Source of the DNA: Rutidosis leptorrhynchoides
Lineage: Eukaryota > Streptophyta > Magnoliopsida > Asterales > Asteraceae
Assembly: GCF_046630445.1 (NCBI RefSeq)
Contig: NC_092333.1
Location: 1,760,001 to 1,824,000 of the forward strand
Length of the DNA: 64,000 nt
Reading direction: 5' to 3'
Below, one piece after another: positions 25,601-44,075 of this stretch. The translations under genes and the position numbers were made by a program. The notes under the pieces were generated by a model. It was not told the DNA's origin. It saw only the letters and a list, made by a program, of their open reading frames with translations, and ran no database searches. The stretch's first letter is position 1; the number at the start of each line of letters is the position of its first letter.

Positions 25601-28600
25601 TGAAATGTCCCGTTCAAATTAATTATAAACGTTCCATATTAATTGATTTCGTCGCGAGGTTTTGACCTCTATATGAGACGTTTTTCAAAGACTGCATTCA
25701 TTTTTAAAACAACCATAACCTTTATTTTATCTATAAAGGTTTAAAAAGCATTACGTAGGTTATCAAATAATGATAATCTAAAATATACCGTTTACACACG
25801 ACCATTACATAATGGTTTACAATAAGAATATATTACATCAAAAATAAGTTTCTTGAATGCAGTTTTTACATAATATCATACAAGCATGGACTCCAAATCT
25901 TGTCCTTATTTTAGTATGCAACAGCGGAAGCTCTTAATAATCACCTGAGAATAAACATGCTTAAAACATCAACAAAAATGTTGGTGAGTTATAGGTTTAA
26001 CCTACATATTATCAAATCATAATAATAGACAACAAGATTTCATATTTCAATATACATCCCATACATAGAGATAAAAATCATTCATATGGTGAACACCTGG
26101 TAACCGACATTAACAAGATGCATATAAGAATATCCCCTATCATTCCAGGAAATCCTTCGGACATGATAAAAACGAATTCAAAGTACTAAAGCATCCGGTA
26201 CTTTGGATGGGGTTCGTTAGGCCCAATAGATCTATCTTTAGGATTCGCGTCAATTAGTAGATCGGTTTACTAATTCTTAGGTTACCAAGCAAAAGGGGCA
26301 TATTCGGCTTCGATCATTCACCCATATAATGTAGTTTCATTTACTTGTGTCTATTTCGTAAAACATTTATAAAACTGCATGTATTCTCATCCCAAAATAT
26401 TAGATTTTAAAAGTGGGACTATAACTCACTTTCACAGATTTTTACTTCGTCGGGAAGTAAGACTTGGCCACTGGTCGATTCACGAATCTATAACAAATAT
26501 GTACATATATATCAAAGTATGTTCAAAATATATTTACAACACTTTTAATACATTTTGATGTTTTAAGTTTATTAAGTCAGCTGTCCTCGTTAGTAACCTA
26601 CAACTAGTTGTCCATAGTTAAATGTACAGAAATAAATTGATATATTATCTTGAATCAATCCACGACCCAGTGTATACACGTCTCAGGCTAGATCACAACT
26701 CAAAGTATATATATTTTTGGAATCAACCTCAACCCTATATAGCTAACTCCAACATTACTGTATATAGAGTGTCTATGGTTGTTCCAAATAATATATATAG
26801 ATGGGTCGATATGGTATGTCAAAACATTTTCATACGTGTCTATGGTATCCCAATATTAAATAATATATTAGAATACATGTATAATACAATATAAGTTAGC
26901 TAGGATATGATTTGTATAGAATTGTTACAATATTTCCCGTAGCTACAACAATAAAAAAATATCCAATCTTGTTTTACCCATAACTTCTTCGTTTTAAATC
27001 CGTTTTGAGTGAATCAAATTGCTATGGTTTCATATTGAACTATATTTTATGAATATAAAAATAAAAAGTATAGGTTTATAGTCGGAAGTATAAGTTACAA
27101 GTCGTTTTTGTAAGAGGTAGTCATTTCAGTCGAAAGAACGACGTCTTGATGACCATTTTGAAAAACATACTTCCACTTTGAGTTTAATCATGATTTTTGG
27201 ATATAGTTTCATGTTCATAAGAAAAATCATTTTCCCAGAAGAATAACTTTTAAATCAAAGTTTATCATAGTTTTTAATTATCAAACCCAAAATAGCCCGC
27301 AGTGTTAGTACGACGGCGTATGTCCGGTTTTACAGTGTTTTTCGTGTTTCCAGGTTTTAAATCATTAATTTAGCATATCATATAGATATAGAATATGTGT
27401 TTAGTTGATTTTAAAAGTCAAATTAGAAGTATTAACTTTTGTTTGTGAACAAGTTTAGAATTAACTAAACTATGTTCAAGTGATTTCAAGTTTAAACCTT
27501 CGAATAAGGTAGTTATATATATATGAATCGATTGATGTTATGGACATCATTACTACCTCAGGTTTTGTGGATAAACCTACTGGAAATGAGAAAAATAGAT
27601 CTAGCTTCAAAGGATCCTTGGATGGCTTGAAAGTTCTTGAAGCAGAATCATGACACGAAAACAAGTTCAAGTAAGATTTCCACTCGAAATAAGATTGTTA
27701 TAGTTATAGAAATTGAATCAAAGTTTGAATATGAGTATTACCTTGTATTAGAAAGATATCTTACTGTAAATAAGAAAGATTTCTTGAGGTTGGATGATCA
27801 CTTTACAAGATTGGAAGTAAGCTAGCAAACTTGGAAGTATTCTTGATTTTATGAAACTAGAACTTATAGAATTTATGAAGAACACTTAGAACTTGAAGAT
27901 AGAACTTGAGAGAGATTAATTAGATGAAGAAAATTGAAGAATAAAAGTGTTTGTAGGTATTTTTGGTCTTTGGTATATGGATTAGATATAAAGGATGTGT
28001 AATTTTGTTTACATGTAAATAAGTCATGAATGATTACTAATATTTTTGTAATTTTATGAGATATTTCATGCTAGTTGCCAAATGATGGTTCCCACATGTG
28101 TTAGGTGATTCACATGGGCTGCTAAGAGCTGATCATTAGAGTATATATACCAATAGTACATACATCTAAAAGCTGTGTATTGTACGAGTACGAATACAGG
28201 TGCATACGAGTAGAATTGTTGATGAAACTGAACGAGGATGTAATTGTAAGCATTTTTGTTAAGTAGAAGTATTTTGATAAGTGTCTTGAAGTCTTTCAAA
28301 AGTTTATGAATATATATTAAAACACTACATGTATATACATTTTAACTGAGTCGTTAAGTCATCGTTAGTCGTTACATGTAAATGTTGATTTGAAACCTTT
28401 AAGTTAACGATCATGTTAAATGTTGTTAACCCAATGTTTATTATATCTAATGAGATGTTAAATTATTACATTATCATGATATTATGATATATTAATATAT
28501 CTTAGTATGATATATATACAGTTAAATGTTGTTACAACGATAATCGTTACATATATGTCTCGTTTCGAAATCATTAAGTTAGTAGTCTTGTTTTTACATA

Positions 28601-29046
28601 TGTAGTTCATTGTTAATACACTTAATGACATGTTTACTTATCATTTATCATGATTAAACATAGTGTATCAATATCTTAATATGATTCATATGTATTTAGT
28701 AAGACGTTGTTATAACGATAATCGTTATATATACCGTTTCGAGTTTCTTAATTCAATAAACTCAATTTTATGTATGACTCATTGTTAAAATACCTAATGA
28801 GATACTTACTTATCATAATATCATGTTAACTATATATATAATCATATATATGTCATCATATAGTTTTTACAAGTTTTAACGTTCGTGAACCACCGGTCAA
28901 CTTGGGTGGTCAATTGTCTATATGAAACCTATTTCAATTAATCAAGTCTTAACAAGTTTGATTGCTTAACATGTTGGAAACACTTAATCATGTAAATAAC
29001 AATTTCATTTAATATATATAAACATGTAAAAGTTCGGGTCACTACA
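25601..29046 (-). mobile_element. Element B 3' LTR
   Basis: On the plus strand begins TGAAATGTCCC and ends GGGTCACTACA; on its own strand TGTAGTGACCCG…GGGACATTTCA. Same family as the LTRs at 1-6035. It has no coding content. The R/U5-side block (about 26080-26330 here) is strongly conserved with the LTR of element C. The polypurine-like TTAACGGGTAGGTAC lies immediately upstream on the minus strand (29048-29061). Confidence 0.93.
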
Positions 29047-29061
29047 GTACCTACCCGTTAA

Positions 29062-29083
29062 ATAAATTTCGTCCCGAAATTTT
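29062..29083. repeat. Perfect palindrome at the pol end of element B
   Basis: AAATTTCG-TCC-CGAAATTT is an 8-bp perfect stem with a 3-nt loop. It overlaps the pol stop codon (29082-29084, minus strand) and lies next to the polypurine tract. The same 19 bases recur at 35577-35596 in element C. Confidence 0.85.
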
Positions 29084-30496
29084 AAGTAGTTGGAGGTGTT
29101 GACGTATCTTCTGGAAATAAGTGCGGGTATTTCTTCTTCATCTGATCTTCTCATTCCCAGGTGAACTCGGGTCCTCTACGAGCATTCCATCAAACTTTAA
29201 CAATTGGTATCTTGTTTTGCTTAAGTCTTTTAACCTCACGATCCATTATTTCGACGGGTTCTTCGACGAATTGAAGTTTTTCGTTGATTTGGATTTCGTC
29301 TAACGGAATAGTGAGATCTTCTTTAGCAAAACATTTCTTCAAATTTGAGACGTGGAAAGTGTTATGTACAGCCGCGAGTTGTTGTGGTAATTCAAGTCGG
29401 TAAACTACTGGTCCGACACGATCAATAATCTTGAATGGTCCTATATACCTTGGATTTAATTTTCATCGTTTACCAAATCGAACAACACCTTTCCAAGGTG
29501 CAACCTTAAGCATGACCATCTCTCCAATTTCAAATTCTATATCTTTTCTTTTAATGTCGGCGTAGCTCTTTTGTCGACTTTGGGCGGTTTTCAACCGTTG
29601 TTGAATTTGGATGATCTTCTCGGTAGTTTCTTGTATTATCTCCGGACCCGTAATCTGTCTATCCCCCACTTCACTCCAACAAATCAGAGACCTGCACTTT
29701 CTACCATAAAGTGCTTCAAACGGCGCCATCTCAATGCTTGAATGGTAGCTGTTGTTGTAGGAAAATTCTGCTAATGGTAGATGTCGATCCCAACTGTTTT
29801 CGAAATCAATAACACATGCTCGTAGCATGTCTTCAAGCGTTTGTATCATCCTTTCGCTCTGCCCATCAGTTTGTGGATGATAGGCAGTACTCATGTCTAG
29901 ACGAGTTCCTAGTCCTTGCTGTAATGTCTGCCAGAATCTTGAAATAAATCTGTCATCCCTATCAGAGATAATAAAGATTGGTATTCCATGTCTGGAGACG
30001 ACTTCCTTCAAATACAGTCGTGCTAACTTCTCCATCTTGTCATCTTCTCTTATTGGAAGGAAGTGTGCTGATTTGGTGAGACGATCAACTATTACCCAAA
30101 TAGTATCAAAACCACTTGCAGTCCTTGGCAATTTAGTGATAAAATCCATGGTAATGTTTTCCCATTTCCATTCCGGGATTTCGGGTTGTCGAAGTAGACC
30201 TGATGGTTTCTGATGCTCCGCTTTGACCTTAGAACACGTCAAACATTCCCCTACGTATTTAGCAAAATTGGCTTTCATACCTGGCCACCAAAAATATTTC
30301 TTGAGATCCTTGTACATCTTCCCCGTTCCAGGATGTATTGAGTATCTAGTTTTATGAGCTTCTCTAAGTACCATTTCTCTCATATCTCCAAATTTTGGTA
30401 CCCAAATTCTTTCAGCCCTATACCGGGTTCCGTCTTCCCAAATATTAAGATGCTTCTCCGATGCTTTGGGTATTTCATCCTTTAAGTTTTCCTCTT
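29082..30496 (-). pseudogene. Element B integrase and chromodomain
   Basis: Minus strand. The H2C2 zinc region ([32 protein letters not shown]), core triad Asp (MDFITKLP), Asp (ISDRDDRF) and Glu ([10 protein letters not shown]) are visible. They are followed by the chromovirus C-terminus ([20 protein letters not shown]). After a TGA at 29463-29465 the frame continues through '[11 protein letters not shown]' to a chromodomain ([31 protein letters not shown]) ending at 29082. A chromodomain places the element in the chromovirus branch (Tekay/Del-like). Such domains can direct integration to heterochromatin. The TGA separates the chromodomain from integrase in this copy. A one-base shift near 30510 also separates it from RNase H. 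Confidence 0.88.
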
Positions 30497-31127
30497 TTAA
30501 ACTCCTTGTTGCGCCTCCTTTATTTGAGTAGTAAGGTTGGTGTGAATCATTATATTCATAGATTTTACACGAATGGGTTCTCTGTCCTTTCTGCTCAAGG
30601 CGTCGGCTACTACATTTGCCTTCCCTGGGTGGTAACGAATCTCAAAGTCGTAATCATTCAACAATTCAATCCATCTGCGCTGCCTCATGTTCAGTTGTTT
30701 CTGATTAAATATTTGTTGAAGACTTTTGTGGTCAGTATATATAATAATTTTGACCCCATATAAGTAGTGCCTCCAAGTCTTAATTGCAAAAACAATCGTG
30801 CCTAATTCCAAATCATGCGTCGTATAATTCTGCTCGTGAATCTTCAATTGTCTAGACGCATAAGCAATTACTTTCGTTCGTTGCATTAATACACAACCGA
30901 GACCTTGCTTTGAGGCGTCACAATATATCACAAAATCATCATTCCCTTCAGGTAATGACAATATAGGTGCCGTAGTTAACTTTTTCTTCAACAATTGAAA
31001 CGCTTTTTCTTGTTCATCCTTCCATTCAAATTTCCTCCCTTTATGCGTTAATGCAGTCAAGGGTTTTGCTATTTTAGGAAAATCTTGGATGAATCTCCTG
31101 TAATAACTAGCTAGCCCTAAAAATTGG
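30497..31127 (-). pseudogene. Element B RNase H domain, cut by element C
   Basis: Minus strand. RNase H motifs [25 protein letters not shown] and [15 protein letters not shown] follow the reverse transcriptase connection ([12 protein letters not shown]). The upstream boundary is the insertion of element C inside the conserved connection sequence; the sequence resumes at 44081 on the other side with no loss of bases. TAA at 30497-30499 ends the frame after a single-base shift. Confidence 0.87.
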
Positions 31128-35559
<4,432 letters not shown>

Positions 35560-38500
35560 GTACCTACCCGTTAAAGAAATTTCGTCCCGAAATTTGAGTG
35601 AGGTGGTCATGGTTAACAATAAAAAATGTTTTCATGACGAATATGAGTTGATAAATAGAGTTTTATCATCATCGAGTAATATGGATAAAACAATTCGCTT
35701 ATTCGAGGAGTACGAATGAAGCTATCACAAAAGAGTGAAATGAATAAATGCAGATTCGTCTTGTCTGGTGACGTAGTCACGGTTGATTTTTGGAAATCAA
35801 AGAATTTAGTGAAAATCTTCGTAATAAGATTTAGTTCTTCGGCGAGTAAGGAAATTAAGATCTCTATAATTAAATACGGTGATCTGCCTCGATTACTCTG
35901 TCTGATATTTCCATAAATTAAACTCTTACGTTCCATTATTCTCACCATTCTTATACTTTCTTTCTTAGTTCATACATCCAAAAGATTGTGAAAATGCTTA
36001 ATCCCGTTCTAATCCTTGATATTTTTCTAATTATCATTTCCTTCATCCTTCTTTTCAATCTTCCACCAGAAAAATCTGTTTACTTCTACTATTACCTTGG
36101 GTGATACTATTCTTAATTATACCGTGTCTTTATATTGCTATTCGTATTAATATCCATGACTTGTAACCTCCGTGTTGTTATTGGGCTTTATATTTTCTCT
36201 TATATTTTGGAGCTCTTTGCCTTTTTATTCTCTTCTCGACCTCTAGTAAAGCGAGTAACGGTCCATCATTCGTAAGTATGAAGTTTCGAATGAACATGCC
36301 TAACGTTCTTAGAGATAGATTGTAATAGCACGATCTTGATTGGTTAAATTATCAGAATTCAAGAGAAAAGATAGAACTATCAAGAAGTTACGTTCTTGAT
36401 ATGTTTGTAGATCAGATATAATGTAAGAGTCGTGTAACATGGCACCTGATGACGTTATGGTCTGTGAATTGTCACGTTTCATTAGAAACTCAGCATGACT
36501 TACTATAATATAATCACGTTGATCAAGTGTCATTATATTATACTAACTCATGCATCAATTTCCAACACTACTTCAAAATCATTCATAATTCAAACTTGAA
36601 TTTTAAAGAAATTTAGAAACTAAAGTAGTTTCCTTTATGATGTAATATAGATAGCACGAAGAGATAAATAATTTCGGACAAGAATATTTATGAAAATATC
36701 CTCAGAAATATCGAAGATATTTATGATGATATTTTGGAATTTCTAAGTTTGATGGTTGATGAAGAAAGATTTTCCGCAAGATTTTAACATGAGTACGGAG
36801 CAAGATATTCTCTAAAGTTTTCAACGGATCCAGATTTACCTTGATTCTTTGAATATAGGGTATGTTCCTTGTATTTGTCCTTGGTCTCCTTCGTGGTTAG
36901 CTCAATCCGTTCTCCAGTTCCAACTTTTCTGAGCTTTTCCAACATACTATTCTTTATCATCAAACTTTCGATGATTAAGGTCGTTTACAGTTGTCTACGG
37001 TTTCTGCTGCTTCATTCAGCTTTTTCAACATTCAGAGTATTGATTTGTAGACTGAGTGCTTTTCAGAATTTCAGAATGAAAGATCATAATTCTAAAAGAT
37101 AAATTGTTATACATATAACTGTTGATGTAGATATCTGTGAGTTTTCAAAGTACTGATTGCTGAATCCCGGTAATTGGTATGGCAGTTCTCGTTACAAGAT
37201 ATGGATGAGTATATGATAAGGTTTTAATGAACAAATGTAATGGTTCTTCGGAGAGACTTAAGCCAATGAGTAATGAAGTTGCTGGTAAGTTTCTGCTAAT
37301 GTGGTGAGATATAAACGGTTCCTCGGTAACGATGATGAAGGGGTAATTGTTATAATAAGGCTTATTCGAATGAAAACTTGAAGTCGATTTGCTGGAGCTG
37401 TGACAAAATTGGCTATTTTGGAAAGGAATTGTAAAGTTATTTTCGGTAATAACAACACCAAAGGAGCTAGCACATATACGTGTTAAACGTTTACTCAGGT
37501 TCCGAGTGTTTTCAGGTGTATGACTATGCATAAGTCTTTCTTTTCGTAGGTAACGTGTGGTTGAATCATCCTCTCGATTGAGGTGTTTTCAAGAATCATG
37601 AAAGATTTGAAAGATTGTAATCGTCAAGATACAAATGAGGTTTAAGATGAAATCAAGTGGCAAACTTGAAGAATTATTTAGTTTCATATGTTATAATCAG
37701 TATTTTAATTCATTTTAATTGTCCAATATTATTCGTCCACAGTCGATAGTCCACAGTTAACAGTCCAATAATTCATATATAGTTTAATATATAATATTAG
37801 AATTAATTAATACGTATCGTGACCCGTGTACATGTCTCAGACTCGATCACAACTCAAACTATATATATTATTGTAGAATCAACCTCAACCCTGTATAGCT
37901 AACTCCAGCATTACTGCTTATAGAGTGTCTATGGTTATTCCAAATAATATATATATATGCGTCGATATGATATGTCAAAACCTTGTATACGTGTCCCGAT
38001 AGTTAAAGTGCGTAAAATAAATAACAAAAATTAAATGACGATAAATAAAGTGCGTAAAGTAAATAACAGAAATTAAATGACGATAAATAAAATTTCAATA
38101 ATTAAATTGCGATAAGTAAACTGCGATAAATAAAATGTAATCAGTTAGCTAGGAACAGTTAGCTAGGATTTTGTTAGCGTGGATTCTTAACAAAATTTCT
38201 CATAGTTAATTTGTCTGTTTCTAACAAATTTTATTTTGTCATATGTTTTCTTCATTATGCCACTTGTTGGATTCTGATAGGTCAAAATCCAAATATGAAA
38301 TTGAATGAAAATGGTTATTCTGCGATGAACGGATACGTATATCGGTGGTTGTAAGTAGGATAGTAAATGACTGTTGAATCAGATTCGAAGAATGTACAGT
38401 ATAACTTATTAATTCGAAATCTAAATATTCCTCGGGTATTACCTACCCGTTAAAATATTTTCACCATTAACAGTTTGTACAATAAAAATTTTAATTACAA

Positions 38501-38933
38501 TCTTTATGAAAACATATATACATATATATTTTCTTCAGATGAAATCAAGGATTTAATGAGTCAATGTGATATTAAACTCATCAGATTTACGGCTAGAACT
38601 AGAGTACATAATCTCTAAAACATTAGAGATTACATAATCACCATGAAGGACGAAATAGTTTATGTAGAACGATTCGTAGAACGATGATTATGCATGAGGT
38701 ATAGATTGCGAGGTTGAGACGTGTGATGATGTTGTTGTTGTTGGTACTGGTTATGTTGTTGGTGCTGCTGATGGTGGTACTGTTGCTGTCGGTGCTACAA
38801 GTGTTGTTGGTGCTAAGTTTGGTGATGATGTTGGTGTAGTAAGTATAGCTTGTAAATCACGCACCATTCTTGTCAGGGTTTCTATCCTACCCTCTATCAT
38901 TTCTATCCATCCACTCATCTGATTCGATAGATC
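35560..38933 (-). other. Element C internal region without recognisable genes
   Basis: Starts, on the plus strand, with the polypurine-like TACCTACCCGTTAA (35561-35574) and the palindrome AAATTTCGTCCCGAAATTT (35577-35596). The rest is AT-rich with short unsupported frames on both strands; the one at 37145-37531 (minus) is Ser/Thr-rich and not assignable. 37807-37995 is a copy of part of the element B LTR (compare 26664-26856). A second polypurine-like motif lies at 38440-38453. Confidence 0.7.
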
Positions 38934-39326
38934 TTAATTATCAATTCGAAGTTCCCTAACTTCTTCTAATATTCCCCTTCGATTGGTATTTGGAAGTAGA
39001 GGTTGAATATTTTCTGAGATCGCAGTAATGCGACCTTCGAGGTGGAAAACTTTAGCAAGAAGGGTGAATACAGTGTTGCGCATAGGTTCTCCGGTGAGTA
39101 CATCATTTTCTCCGATGTTAGGAGGTAAGTTTGGTTCGCGGTAGGGCTCGCCTTCTTCATTTCTCCATCGAGTGAGTAAGTCTCGGACCCACCCCCATCT
39201 CCTCCAGAAAGAAAAATAGCTAAACAGTGGAGACACTTCGGGTTCATTGACTTCGGAGTCTACTTCAATACGCATCTCGAAATTGCTTCCGGAACTAATG
39301 GAATCCAAGCTAGGTGTAGGATCCAT
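38934..39326 (-). CDS. Element C open reading frame of unknown function
   Basis: Sense to element C, 130 codons, first ATG after the primer site (MDPTPSLDS…). It is acidic at the N-terminus, with a Trp/Arg-rich centre (WRRWGWVRDLL), NLPPN and a helical Leu/Glu end. Reading continues past TAA 38934-38936 into another 60-70 codons that include helical, Thr/Pro-rich sequence, so this may be a longer gag-like protein cut by a stop. I do not recognise the family. Its place where gag would begin, and the retained start, suggest a structural protein or accessory factor; that is inference. Confidence 0.5.
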   Translation of the reverse strand: MDPTPSLDSISSGSNFEMRIEVDSEVNEPEVSPLFSYFSFWRRWGWVRDLLTRWRNEEGEPYREPNLPPNIGENDVLTGEPMRNTVFTLLAKVFHLEGRITAISENIQPLLPNTNRRGILEEVRELRIDN

Positions 39327-39743
39327 CTCTTATGATCAGTTAGAGGATTTTCGATATGAAATAATTTTTTTTTTGTTATCAGATAATATTCTAATTATAT
39401 AGAATATCTAATATAGTACAGAAGATCCCGTAGATCACGGAGGAAATTAAGGAAACGTGTCAGATAAAGTCTACAGTAACAGATATACTAAGATATGGAT
39501 TGTCAGATACGCTAAGATATGAATTTTGTCTATACACTATTCATACAGTCAATGCAGTAAAACGTGTCTAGACTAAGAATCATGAGCAGGTAATTTCCTA
39601 AGGATGATAAGCAGATGATTTCCGACAAAAATGATAAGCAAAACTTTTGACATGCAGACACGGTCGAAGTCCAGACTCACTAATGCATTCTAACGACTAT
39701 CAGTTAGACACACTAATGCAAGACCTGGTTCGCTAAGACCACC

Positions 39744-39755
39744 GCTCTGATACCA
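39744..39755 (-). promoter_or_regulatory. Element C primer binding site (initiator Met tRNA)
   Basis: The minus strand reads TGGTATCAGAGC, the classic complement of the 3' end of plant initiator methionine tRNA, next to the 5' LTR. It fixes the orientation of the element. Confidence 0.9.
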
Positions 39756-39757
39756 AC

Positions 39758-41040
39758 TGTAGAGACCCGTCCTAATCCATCCGAACAAAGTCCATATCGA
39801 TTATAAATGATTCACAACAGTTGATTACATCGCGAGGTACTTTACCTCTATATGATACATTTTACAAACATTGCATTCGTTTTTGAAAAGACAATCTTTC
39901 ATTACACCGAAAGTTGACGGCATGCATACCATTTCATAATATATCCAACTATAATTGACTTAATAATAATCTTGATGAACTCAACGACTCGAATGCAACG
40001 TCTTTCGAAATATGTCATGAATGACTCCAAGTAATATCTCTAAAATGAGCAAATGCACAGCGAAAGATTTCTTTCATACCTGAGAATAAACATGCTTTAA
40101 AATGTCAACCAAAAGGTTGGTGAGCTCATTAGTTTATCATAATCATTCATTTCCATCATTTTAATAGACCACAAGATTTTCATTTTCATTTCTCATAAAT
40201 ATACGTCCCATGCATAGAGACAAAAATCATTCATATGGATTGAACACCTGGTAACCGACATTAACAAGATGCATATAAGAATATCCCCTATCATTCCGGG
40301 AAATCCTTTGGACAAGATAAAAATAACATCGAAGTACTAAAGCATCAGGTACTTTGGATGGGGTTCGTTAGGCCCAATAGACCTATCTTTAGGATTCGCG
40401 TCAATTAGTAGATCGGTTTACTAATTCTTAGGTTGCCAAGCAAAAGGGGCATATTCGGCTTCGATCATTCAACCATATAATGTAGTTTCGATTATTTGTG
40501 TCTATTTCGTAAAACATTTATAAAAATTGCGCATGTATTCTCAGCCCAAAAATATAAAGGGTAAAAAGGCAAATGAAACTCACCATACTGTATTTTGTAG
40601 TAAAAATACATATAACATCATTGAACAAGTGTAAGGTTAACCTCAGATTCACGAACCTATATCATTTATATGTATATTAACACATATAATGGTAATCGAA
40701 TAAATTTAGGTATTATTATTAATTGTTATTTTAGCAACTTGTACGTTTCATTAATAACTAAATTAACTATATTTATTTTTATATACAATAAATAGATAAT
40801 TAATATTTATTACAAACATTTTAATATAGTTATGTTTTATGTAAATAATATATGTTTATATAGAAAATCCTTATTTGCTATATTAGTAATACTAATAATA
40901 ATAATAGTAAAGATAATAATATTAGTGTTAGAAATAATAAAAATGATAATAAAAATAATAATGATAGTTCTAATAATAAAAATGATAATTTTTTTAAAAA
41001 ATGTATAGTTTCAATAATAGTATTACTTACATTAAAAATG

Positions 41041-41136
<96 letters not shown>

Positions 41137-41757
41137 TTGAGTAATAAACAAACTACCTCAAAGAAGTAGTCCTTAAAAATAATGCCCAAGTCCGGGTTTG
41201 AACCCGCGACGTCCCGCTAACCCGATAACATCCTTAACCATTACACTGTGTTGTATCCTTCTTCTTCTTTTTCTAAAAAATAAAAAATCCCCGAGCCCAG
41301 GCTCGAACTCGCAACCTCTCGCTTAACCCACAACACTCTTATCCATAATGCTATCGTTGCTTTTTCTGTAATTATACCCCGTAGTAATATAATTAATCTA
41401 TATCTATCTATATCTTTCCTTTTCTCCATATCATCTATCATGTACATACAACATCATCATCTATCCTAATCATCATCATTCTTTCATAATGATATCATCA
41501 TCAACATTATTATCATCATGTATCATCATCTTCACCATTAATGATCATCATCATTATCGAGTATCATATCACCATATCATTATTTCATCGCAGCGTGTCA
41601 TCATCATATCATTGTGACATCCCAACCGAACTAACTCATGGCCTAAAATAAAATCATAGGAATACAGCCCAAGTAACAAGAGAATATGATGGCCCAACAT
41701 ATATGAAGTCCAAGTTTAAAAACCTTATTAGTTTGGAACGATTTCGGTAGTAATCAA

Positions 41758-41840
<83 letters not shown>

Positions 41841-43878
41841 ACTTGGCTGTTTGACTTCTTAATGAATAAAGCCAATAACATAGTTGTTAATCTCCACTAT
41901 CACGTATCCCTTTTTGTTTTTTAAAAAAACGAATCATGTTGGCCCCAACTTCTAATTCGTGGAAAATAATGCAAATAAAAAAAAATTAGGATCGTTCATG
42001 CTTTAGAATTAATTATGCCATCCATTCAATTTCTTGGCCTTGCAATCGTCCCACATGTGATTCCCCACATGCTCCTAACCCACTCAACTATATTAAATTT
42101 CCAGGACGTCTTAATCATCATATTTAATCCAAATTCTCGACCCATTATAGTGTGCTATGTGTTGGAGTTTGTCCCACTTGATGTATAATAATACACCATA
42201 ACTTAGGATTCTATAATTAACTTGTCAAGATAGTCGACCATGACTAGATCAACTGTCCCACTAGCTTAAGTAAAGCATAAAGTTTGGGTTATAAAAAAAA
42301 AAAAAAAAGAAGGCGAAACTTAGCAGCCTTAAATAACGACCCCCATCATCATCTTTTATCTTAATATCCTCGCTCTTCTTCTTCTAACCAAAATGAAAAC
42401 GAGTAGCAAAAGTGTATAGTATAGCAGTTACATGTAACGGGTTGTTTGATAAGAGATAATAGGTGGTGTTCTTAGTAGTGCAATAAGAGTACAATTTGGG
42501 TTGGGTTTCGACTAGAAGGGGACCGGAAAATGGTGTTTTTAATGATGAAAGGTGGCGGATGGTTATTCTTTGAAGTGGGTGATGGATTTCATGGTGTTGT
42601 GGTTATGGTGAGGATTTGAGGATGGACCCAAAAGCAGGAAACAAGTAGTGATGGTATTCGAGTTAGGCTCATTATGATTCGGTAGTGATTCTTGTGTCTT
42701 CGATCAACAGAAGCAAAGATTAAGGAATTGGTGTGGAGTTTAATAGCAAAAGAAATATATAACTTATGTTTTGGTGTATATGTACCTGTATATGTCTCAG
42801 TTATAATAGGATGAGGGATTTATGTTTTGAATGGTGAAAATATGATGATGATGATGATGTGTTGGATATGAATCAAAAGGGTGTCGATTGTGTTTTGTAA
42901 TGGGTGGTTAAATGAGTTGGATATGATATCTATCTAACAACAAACAAGAGAAGAGAAGTATTGGTGGTGGGTTGTAGAGATGATAAAGTGAAATTGGTTG
43001 TTGTGATTCCAAGTGATAAGTTCAATTGCAGAAGTTTGTGTATGCCTATTTAATAGTTTAAAGATGCAAATAATAAACACCGTAAATTTAGGTAATCATT
43101 CAATCAGGAATAAATAAAAGTTGAGTATGACTCTCAACTGAATTTGGATACTTCTGTGTGTTGGTACACTTGATTGGTACGAATTGAATCATCAAATATC
43201 AATTACTACAACTTGAAAATGTTATGAAAATGTTATGAAACAGAATTTTGTGATGTAAACAAAATCACCTAAAGTTTAATGGTTACTTTAAACAGATTCT
43301 GATCCTAGATCTATATATATACGATTTTTTTTATATATATAAAGGATATATTAATAATTAATAATTATAATTATTTTGATATATTAATAATTAATAATTA
43401 TAATTATATTAATAAAAATATAAATACTAATAATAATAATAATAATAAAAATAATATCACTAATTTTATTAACAATAATAACAATAATTAACTATGATAC
43501 TAATCAGATACTAATAATCACATTAATGTTAATTAATAAGTTTAATAATAAGAATGATATTAATAATAATCATAATATTTATAACTCTTAATAATAATTA
43601 CATTAACAATAATTATAATACCAATACTTAATAACAACAATTATAATAACTGATAATACATAAATTATAATTTTAATATATTCAATAAACTAATATAGGT
43701 ATTGAGATTAGTATTGTATTAGTAATTAATAATGAAAGTTATTATGTTAACTATATTCTTAACTTGTATTTACATTTAATATATATAACTTATTTACTTT
43801 ATATCTTATTGTACTTATTTAATTTTAATGTTTAAATTATATTTTATAATTTTTATTTATTATATATATACTCACATT

Positions 43879-43909
<31 letters not shown>

Positions 43910-44075
43910 TTATTTAAAACAATTGTTCGTGAATCGTCGGGATTAGTCAAAGGTCAAATGTACACATGAACACAGTTCAAAGTTTTTGAAATTCTGTTTA
44001 ACAGACTTTGCTTATTGTGTCGAAAACATATAGAGATCAAGTTTAAATTTAGTCGAAAATTTCCGGGTCGTCACA
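39758..44075 (-). mobile_element. Element C 5' LTR
   Basis: 4318 bp, colinear with 31128-35559. Relative to that copy it lacks about 132 bp between GTGTT and GGTAC (junction near 43163). It also gains a 40-bp tandem duplication of an ATTAATAATTATAATTAT-type stretch (about 43350-43410) and has shorter AAT (41038-41135) and AT (41761-41838) tracts. The tRNA-like pair is conserved here at 41184-41365. Confidence 0.9.

Noticed and set aside
37145..37531. 128-codon minus-strand frame in element C
   Set aside because: Ser/Thr-rich with no recognisable domain, in a region without other coding signs; too weak to call.
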